Shown here piece by piece: positions 56,148-64,000 of a stretch of 64,000 bases of DNA. How positions within the stretch are numbered: the first letter of the stretch is position 1; each line of letters starts with the position of its first letter. Source of the DNA: Acanthornis magna (Eukaryota; Chordata; Aves; Passeriformes; Acanthizidae); contig JAWUZG010000970.1 in the NCBI GenBank assembly GCA_036785705.1, positions 2,142,501-2,206,500 of the forward strand, in the 5' to 3' direction. The notes beneath the pieces were generated by a model. The model was not told the origin of the DNA and did not search any database. It was given only the letters and a program-made list of their open reading frames with translations. The translations under genes were made by a program, and so were the position numbers.

Positions 56148-56505
56148 CATCACAGAACGCTTTGGGTTGGAAGGGACCTTAAAAGTCATGCAGTTCCAGC
56201 CCCTCTGCCATGGGCAGGGACACTTTCCCCTGGACCAGGGTACTCAGAGCCCCATCCAGCCTGACCTTGAACACTTTCAGGGATGGGACATCCACAGCTT
56301 CTCTGAGTGCCAGGGCCTCACCACTCTTGTAAGTGAGGAACATCTTCCTGATATCTAATCCAAATCTACCCTTCAGCTTATGTGTCTGACCACTACATGC
56401 CCTTGGGAAAAGTCCCTCTCCACCTCTCTTGTAGGCCCCTTTAGGTACTGGAATGTGCTATCAAGTCTCCCCCAAACTTTCTCTTCTCCAGAGAAGATGC
56501 TATCA
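56148..56505 (-). mobile_element. CR1 LINE 3' end (minus orientation)
   Basis: It starts with the reversed terminus gcatcacagaacgctttggg and continues with ttggaagggaccttaaaagt, cccctctgccatgggcaggg, gagccccatccagcctgacc and aacatcttcctgatatctaa. It is among the best preserved CR1 copies in the window. Confidence 0.95.
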
Positions 56506-58764
56506 GGATGCTATATTAAAAGCTGCCTTAGGAATATGACTAGAATCTGGATTTTTCTTACAAATAGTAACATAAAACCCAAGATTTTTCACTTGGAGAA
56601 GGGTATTTGTATTTCCTGTTGTCTACAAGAGATCATATAAAGTTTGGAATACCCACAGTTCATGTTCCTGGCTGATACACCGTGCTTCAACACAACCAAA
56701 CTTCAAAGATGCTATAAAGCATATTATCACACAGGCTTTGGGAAACTACTGCAGCAGAGCCAAAGGCTACAGGGTTACAGATAAGGACACTGTTTGTCAG
56801 TCTACTTTTATCCATGATTTCAGCACTAGAAAATAGAAGCAGAGTTCAAAAGCAAGGCTTCACCTCTGACATAGACAGAATTACTCATCTTAAACTCATT
56901 TTAAAATATACAGCTCTAATATCTCACATCTGGGAAAAAAAAGAAAAAAGAAATATTGACAAGTACTTTGAGCAAAAGAACACAACTGGCACCGTATGGT
57001 GAGACCAACCCATGTCACACTACTGCAAAATAAGCATGCTGCTGTTGTTTTCCATGCTGTGAGAAGATGCTTGAGCTGGTCTATCTCAATTACATGAACA
57101 CAAAGACTGAAGTTACAAATATTTGTCATAGTTGGCCCCAACCACTTACTTTTTAACAGTAATAATCATTCAGCTATTATTTTACGGATTGTCCCATTTA
57201 TGTTTTCCATTATGTTTTTAGCTAGAAATGCCCTTTAACACAATTATTCAGGTAAATGAGCTGCCACATTTAGCCCAATTCTGCTTCCAGTTAATGAACA
57301 ATGATGGGTACATAAGAGTCAGAATAACATGCTCAAATGGATGCTATTTGGTAAATGTAAGAAGTCAACCACCCTGTTGCTGAAACCATGGCAGCTGTTT
57401 TTAACTCACTCAAGTGAGGGCTTGGATGGTTCCGCACATATGGGAGCGGGATGGATGCTGACTTTTAAATGAAATTATTATTTTTCCTTTATTTTTAGCT
57501 TAAGTTCTCCGAATGTTTTCCCCTGTTCCTCTTCAGACCTTTATTGGAGCTGCTGTCCATAATCCTGTCCTATGCCTGTAAAAGTCCCTTCTCTCCAAGG
57601 TGGTTGACTTTCATCCTGGGCAAGAACACCTCGTGTCACTGCTGTCCACTGCTGTCCATTGCCACATGAGCCTTGGTGGCAGCTACTTCTCATGTTCTTT
57701 TAAGGAAATGGGATAAAAGAGATATTCTATGAAGCTTTCAAAACCAAACCAGGCTCGGAGCAGCCAAGATCAGGCACTTCTGTGTCTGTAAACTTGAGCC
57801 AAGCTGACCTTGCTTCCCAGTGCTTTTCCAGTCCAAATAATCACAGCTCCAGGTTGTAAGATCCCTTTCTAGCACCATAAATAAACCATCTCTGTCTCAG
57901 TGGTGCCTCTGCTGTGCATTCAAAGAGATGCTGTAACTCTAATGGAATATTATTTTATACTGAGTGCAGTTACAAGGTGCAGGAAAAAATTTCCTTCTTC
58001 CCTGCTGACCAAGTGCATTTATTTTGCAGTTAACAAGAAATATTTAGAGCAATAACACTAAGCAGAGAAGGATTTCCACATCTACCAAGTAAAATTTAAT
58101 CAAGCACTGCAAAGAGAAAAGAAGAGGAATATTTTAACACGGTCCCAGATGTGCTGCATGAAATAGAAGAGGCCAACGTCATTGCTGCCACCAGGAAAAA
58201 CAGCACTGGCTCTGCTTACCCTGCTTGAACACATTTTTAGCTGCCATTAATACACTGTTGGAAAACATGGATAGAATATATTGGTCTTTAAGCCTGCAGC
58301 ATTTCCTTCCAGATGCCTCAGGAAACCTCAGAAGCGCTTTCTAGCGGCGTTGCACACGCAGAAGTCAGGCTGCAGCCAGCAGGAGCTGCACTATTCTCCC
58401 ACACGCCAGAGCAGGGCCGGCATTCCTTGATGGAAACTGCTTCCCAACATTTTCTGCCAGCACGTGCTTTTACGTCATTGTCGTTCTGCCCTCTGCTGGG
58501 CAAAAGTGACTAAATATAGTTAATTAAATAGGCATCTATTTTGCACAAATTTTTTGCATTTATTTTTCCCCCATCTTCCATTTAAGCTTGCTTGAGAAAC
58601 TTTATTTCATTGCAATGCTTTCAAACTAACAACCACCACCATCAAAATGCTTTCTTCCATACAACCAGTTTTTCTCTTTTTTTCCTTTCCCCTGCCCCGA
58701 TCTAATACTGCACTATCCTCTCATTGTTTTGTCAGTTGTTTGGCTAGAAGATCTTCCACAAATT

Positions 58765-58791
58765 TTTGAGCATCTTTTTTTTTTTTTTTTT
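58765..58791 (+). repeat. Poly-T tract
   Basis: A long uninterrupted run of T followed by aaatatg. Confidence 0.9.
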
Positions 58792-61700
58792 TAAATATGT
58801 AAACCCAAGGCTTTGCAATGTGTACTCAATGAACTGCTCTCCTGTAATGACAAAAATAGGTTTCAAACACCCCGGTTTCTTTGAGCTACAGCAGTAGAGA
58901 ATGCAAAATACAGCATAGACACTAAATATTAATTGTCCTTCTTTCCTCAGAAACAGATGAGAGGAAAAAGTGGGAAATATTTAGCAATTCAACTCCAGTA
59001 GTAAGGCAAAGCTAACTGAGCTCTTTACCAGAGGGTCAAGAGACCGAAACCACCATCCAGAAACTCAGAGTCCTGTGTCTCTTTCTTTTTGAGTCCTTTT
59101 GAGCCATTTAGTTACCTGTGAGAGGTATCCTTTGAAAGATCATTCCTTTTTCTCATGCTAATCCTTTGGGGATGTACCAGGTCTGTTAAGTTCAGGACTT
59201 TTTTCTTTACAATCCCATATATTCCCTGCATTCCACATGCATTAGTGCAAAAAGCAAAGGCAAATAGCATAGAAACCCTTCATGGAAAAAGATTCCCAGA
59301 CTTGCTAGGACATCCAGCCTCCAAAAGATAACTGGACAGTGTTAACCCATGTAGGAATTACAGAGTCTGCATCGAGTATTGCAGCTGTCCAAGGCACCTG
59401 TAACAAGGTTGGACATGGCTTTATGAAATAAAATTTGTGTGTGGTGCATGGGCAATCTGATTGCCAGCTAGAGGGACAAGCAGCCTTTAATGAATTCAGG
59501 ACAGCTTTTGCATTTCACCACTAGGAAGCAACGCAGCACTTCATAAATCAGATGGGAGCTTTGACTGAGGAGAGAACATTGTGTATGAATCACCAGTGTC
59601 AGTGTCTGCTGTGCAAGCTCTTTTACAAAATCCAAGCTAGGATGTTTTAATTTCCATTACGTCCATAACAAAGCAGATGTGAATTATCACGCTACCCTTC
59701 TTCTTTCACAATGACCTTGAAAATCAGACAAAGTACATTGTCTGCTGTGTATTTTCTTGGGGGGAAAAGATATTGCTATTCTTGTTCTCTCTTTCCATCT
59801 CTCCGTTTTTATCTTGCAAGGTCATGACCAGCACCCTAATTACAAAAAAGTATATTTCTAAGATGATGAAGTCCTTTCACTTTAAAAATACTGGCACAGG
59901 CAGCTGACAGTTTCCTAGATTTAACAGTTGTACATGCCAGCAGAGAGTCTCTGCCCAAATGTGGAAAAAGGGACACTGACATAGTCTGGCACACTGACCT
60001 GAATATAAATTCTCATCCCATATAAAGAGATTGAATGGGAAGCAAGGATAAAGAACACTTAATCAGCAACTCCTGCAGTTGCCCCTGCTGTCCTTGCTAG
60101 ACTCTGTCTCCTCTACAAGGTTCTGTCACAGAACAGGGGCATAAGAGGACATGTTCAGGTGGGATTTGTGAGTTAAAATTTGCTCTATGAAAATTAGAAA
60201 CCTTCAGACAGAAATGCTCCTTCACTGCTCACACCCACTGTGGTACAGCATATCTCTGTCTTATCCCAATCAAATGACCTGAACACTACCTTCTCCCGGT
60301 ATTTTCCATGAGTTTCATGCCTTTCTGCTTTTCCTCTGACATTGTGAAGGACCCGAAAAAGCCTCTCTGGTCAGGAAATCCTGCGCCAGACAATCACATG
60401 CAGAGTTAGTGCCTCTGTAAGAAGACAGATGTCATTCTCCCTGCTCATCTCACTTTCAGGACATCTGTTTCATCGCAGCAGTAAAAGTCTCTATGTTCAG
60501 GCCAACTTTATATGCTGTGTGCAGTTTGATCTCGCAAGCAGACCCTACCCAAGAACACCCAAGGACTAGCGCTGTCGCCAAGATGGCTGGAAGGGCTGCC
60601 TGTAAGGAGTTTTTGAGTGAGACACAAGAGAAACAAATCGCTGAAAGGTATTTTTTTTGCTTTCACAGTCTGTCATGGTCTCTGTGTGATGGAAGCCGAT
60701 ACATTTATGAGACCTCATTAGAGCTTTAGGCAAAGCATTGTGAAACCTTCCTCATACAGCTAAGCTGAGAGCAGAAAATCACTTCATTCCAGTTTAGACT
60801 AGATGAGAACAGAAAAATAAAAATATTGCAATAACTGAGGTTATGTTTTGGATTTTTTGTTTGGGTCTTTGTTGTTGTCAGTTTTTATTTTTAAAAATTA
60901 ACGGCTATGGACCCAGTAAGGTGACAAAAACTACAGGACTTTTTATGCATCCTTGGCTCTTCCACAGCACTTTAAGTTGTGGTGTACAGTGTGTCCGACT
61001 CTCAGATGACTATCCATCCTTTTTATGTCAAGCAACAGAAGTTGATATTTTGTTACTTATGTTTTATTTACAAGTCCTTAGGGGCACTTCTATTGTCTTG
61101 CAGGAGTATCCCTTTCATAAATGTTCTTAAATTTATGCACCTGACATTTATCATTACTTTTTATCCTTCTAAGTGTATTTTCATGTATTCTTTACACTAT
61201 TGGGTTTAGTAGGTAATAGATTTGGTGTTATAAATGGCCAGGATTCAGAGAATTTGAAAAAACACTGTGAAGTAGATGATGTGAGAACAGTAAATACTAA
61301 AAGTATGTCTTGTATTGGACATTAATGTTTCTGACAGCTAAATGCTTTTATAGCATGAATGCACCAGTAAAAATGTAGAAATAAAATCCAGCCAATGTAA
61401 TCCTTCTTTTTCCATCTTCCTTTTTCCCAAGAATTTAATTTCCCAAGAGCTGTGTTGCAGTACTTTTATATCTCATTATAAATGACATATGCTTTTATTA
61501 TGCTCCTGTTTTTTTGCATTTCCCCAGTGAATGCACTGAATTTTTTAAAAAGTTGATTGTTTTTGAACAAGATATCATAAAAATGTCATTTCTAGTCAAA
61601 AAGCTTCAGGCTGAAATCCTGGCTAAAGCCTTAAGTGAAAGACCTTCTGGTTTTAAAATGGCTCCTTGATATAAATTCCTAGAATTTTGTGTTGTGATTG

Positions 61701-64000
61701 GATTCTGTTGCCAGGAAAGGGTAAGCACTCACTAAATCTTGTCCAGCATTTAAAACATCTTATGCAAATATGTTGGTTCTCCAAACAGCCTTCGAAGTGG
61801 AGACATAAGTAGTGTTTCCCACCCTTGCTCTGTTCCTGATCCATGAGCTTTGTAGGGATTCAATGGCCATTAGGCCTCTGTGTCTTTTCCAAATTTGGTG
61901 CATAGAAGTTCAGACTCAAAGCAGCCTCAGAAATCATTGCTGCAATTATATATGCATTATTTCCTGGTGAAACCAGGTTAAACTCAAAGCATCGCTATAA
62001 TACCTGTCTAGAGATCTCCTCTTGAACACAAATACAACAAGTTCTTTTTTTCAGCTCAGTGGAGTAGCTGATTTTACTACTTAACAAACCACAGACTTCC
62101 CACTGGGGACCTCACACATGATCCTGTGCAACAGTAAACTAAACAAATCTGATTTCAGCTACATGACTTCATGAACAAGTATTTTTCAAAGCATCTCTTA
62201 GAGGAATCTCTATCTTCATTGAGAAGAATAGAGAAGTTTTCTTTAGAAGACAAATGAAATAAAAATGAGATGCTGGGTACAGGTATTTTACCCCATTCAT
62301 AGAGATGGGGTAGTGCAGTGCAGTGGCTTTTCTTTCACCTGGCTTCAAATGTGCACAGCTTCACACATTACATTTTCCATGCTTTTGGAATTTTCTTCAC
62401 AACCAGCAATGCTAGAAGTTCAGAAAAAATCCTCAGCTATAGACCTACACACTCCTGTCTCTGTCAGATAGCTCAAAAAGGTTCAACAAGTTCTACAAAC
62501 AATATCTATCATATTTTTTTAATTTTAACTGACATACTACCATGGAACACCAATAAACTGCTGGATTTTTTCCAAAAAGGCACCATGCAGAAAGTGACCA
62601 TGCTATGAAATGTGTTAATTTATGTAGATGATGACCAGAAGTCTTTCCTCATAGTGTAGATGTATTTTCAGGCATGTGTTCCCCCTTTTCACTCCATCCT
62701 TATCTACCCCTCATCACATGACCCAAGATGCAGTCTCAAGGAGGGACTAGAGAAATTTGAGAGAGATGAAACAAACTTTTACTCTGATTCAAAGCTGCAT
62801 TTCTCTTGAGCTGTTTCCAAGGAATTATGACAGAAGCACTGTGGCAACATTGGAACAGCCCCATGGATCCGATCTTTCACCAATGCAGTTCCCAGATTTG
62901 ATCAGACTTTAGCACATAAATAAGATTTTCTATGTACACATACGTGTACAAAAGCTTGAGTTATCTAGCTGTGACATCATTGATCACAACGTGAAAACTA
63001 AATCAGATAGACCAGAGTGCCAGGTAGATCATAATTAACAGTAACATCACTGACTCAAAGTAAAGCAGAAAATAATACATTTTCCAGCTGGGTAACATTC
63101 CTTTTAACAGCTCTACTGTCACGCAGAATTATGGAACTAATTCTGATGTTTCTGCTACTTATTGCCCTCACAAGCAGTCCTCCACTGCTTAGATACAATG
63201 AGAATTAATCAATAGCTTCTGTCTAGAATAACTGAAAAATCTGTTATATTTTATTCAGGATTTAAATGTATGACCAAAGGGGGAAAAAATGAACTTCATT
63301 TTTTTAACCACACAAAGAATATATTATGTTTTACATGTGCATGGCCAAAAATAATTTCATTTCCTCCAGAGTATGTAGAGAATAGATGAAGTCTTATTTT
63401 TGGTAAATATTGTATTTTTAGTTCACTCAAATGTTATTTGATACAAGAGCTGAAAATAGACAAAAAGATAAAAGTAACGTACAGCAGTAATTCTTAGGTC
63501 TTGATACTTGATATATAGCTGAAAGTCTTTCCCAGAGAAGTCTCAACTGCATGCTGTCCCTAACTGGCAGAATATAGATTTACATCTGTGTCCAATATTT
63601 ATAAATCTATTTAAAATGTGTTGGCATATTGGCCTTTTGATTTTAAAAAGTCGGTTGACACAAAATATTGTTCTTTTGGATTAAATTTCAAAGGTTTCTT
63701 TCTCAAGGCCATTAACGCTGTGACAAGAATAAGAAAGAGCGATGTTCTTAGAATTTATTGTGTTTTTCTTAAGGCTCATTTGAACTGAAGATTCAGAAAC
63801 TCAAAGAAAGAAACTCTCATAATAAGCAACAAACCACAACGTTGTTGGTATTTTTTGGCTTTGATTATATGCTTCGCTCTTTATTTTCACTGTCTGAACC
63901 CTGAAACCCTCTTATATTTTAAGACACTGGTTTCACCAATTTTACTCATGATAAGCACAGCTGTGTGTTAGTAATAGCACAACTATGTTGCATAAAATTT

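Larger units (their letters stand above)
53792..64000 (-). other. COL15A1: Upstream intron of COL15A1, open at the window edge
   Basis: At least 10.2 kb between the TSPN exon and the unseen upstream exon. I found no signal-peptide exon, CpG island or promoter. It contains one CR1 fragment (56148-56505), a T run (58765-58791) and a small CpG-containing segment (58313-58513). The remainder is A/T-rich and unrecognised. Confidence 0.7.

Overview
The window is vertebrate nuclear DNA, almost certainly from a passerine bird. Its interspersed repeats are mostly CR1 LINE fragments, the dominant avian retroposon. There are also avian-type endogenous-retrovirus LTRs and one tRNA-Ile/CR1 hybrid SINE with the structure of TguSINE1, a songbird family. 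There are no operons, ribosome binding sites or other prokaryotic features.

The only gene I can support is collagen type XV alpha-1 (COL15A1), on the minus strand. Twenty-four coding exons lie between 53791 (5' side of the transcript) and 114 (3' side). Each has AG/GT splice borders, and all intron phases agree, giving 2 leading bases plus 749 uninterrupted codons. In protein order they encode the thrombospondin-N-terminal-like (TSPN/laminin-G-like) domain; an acidic, Ser/Thr-rich region with Ser-Gly glycosaminoglycan-type sites; and the first several interrupted Gly-X-Y blocks. The signal-peptide exon lies beyond 64000 or was not recognised. The remaining triple helix, trimerisation region and restin/endostatin-like C-terminus lie before position 1. 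Two stretches favour COL15A1 over its paralogue COL18A1: the ASGDSSG sequence after the TSPN domain and the [12 protein letters not shown] interruption near the 3' end.

Layout: 53792-64000 is upstream intron with one CR1. 45851-53791 holds the TSPN and acidic-region exons. 114-43298 holds the last non-collagenous exon and the collagenous exons, most of 27-153 bp and in multiples of 9. Introns carry about ten CR1 pieces in both orientations. They also carry five LTR pieces, four clearly and one probably on the + strand and so antisense to COL15A1. Two LTRs have target-site duplications visible in the sequence. Simple repeats include a pentanucleotide array that changes its unit in blocks (6690-6829).

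I found no undescribed multi-gene system. The observations most worth checking are three Gly-X-Y exons that human COL15A1 appears to lack but COL18A1 seems to have, a G-quadruplex-capable tract abutting a weak 5' splice site, a short N-terminal acidic region compared with human, and the antisense orientation of the LTRs.
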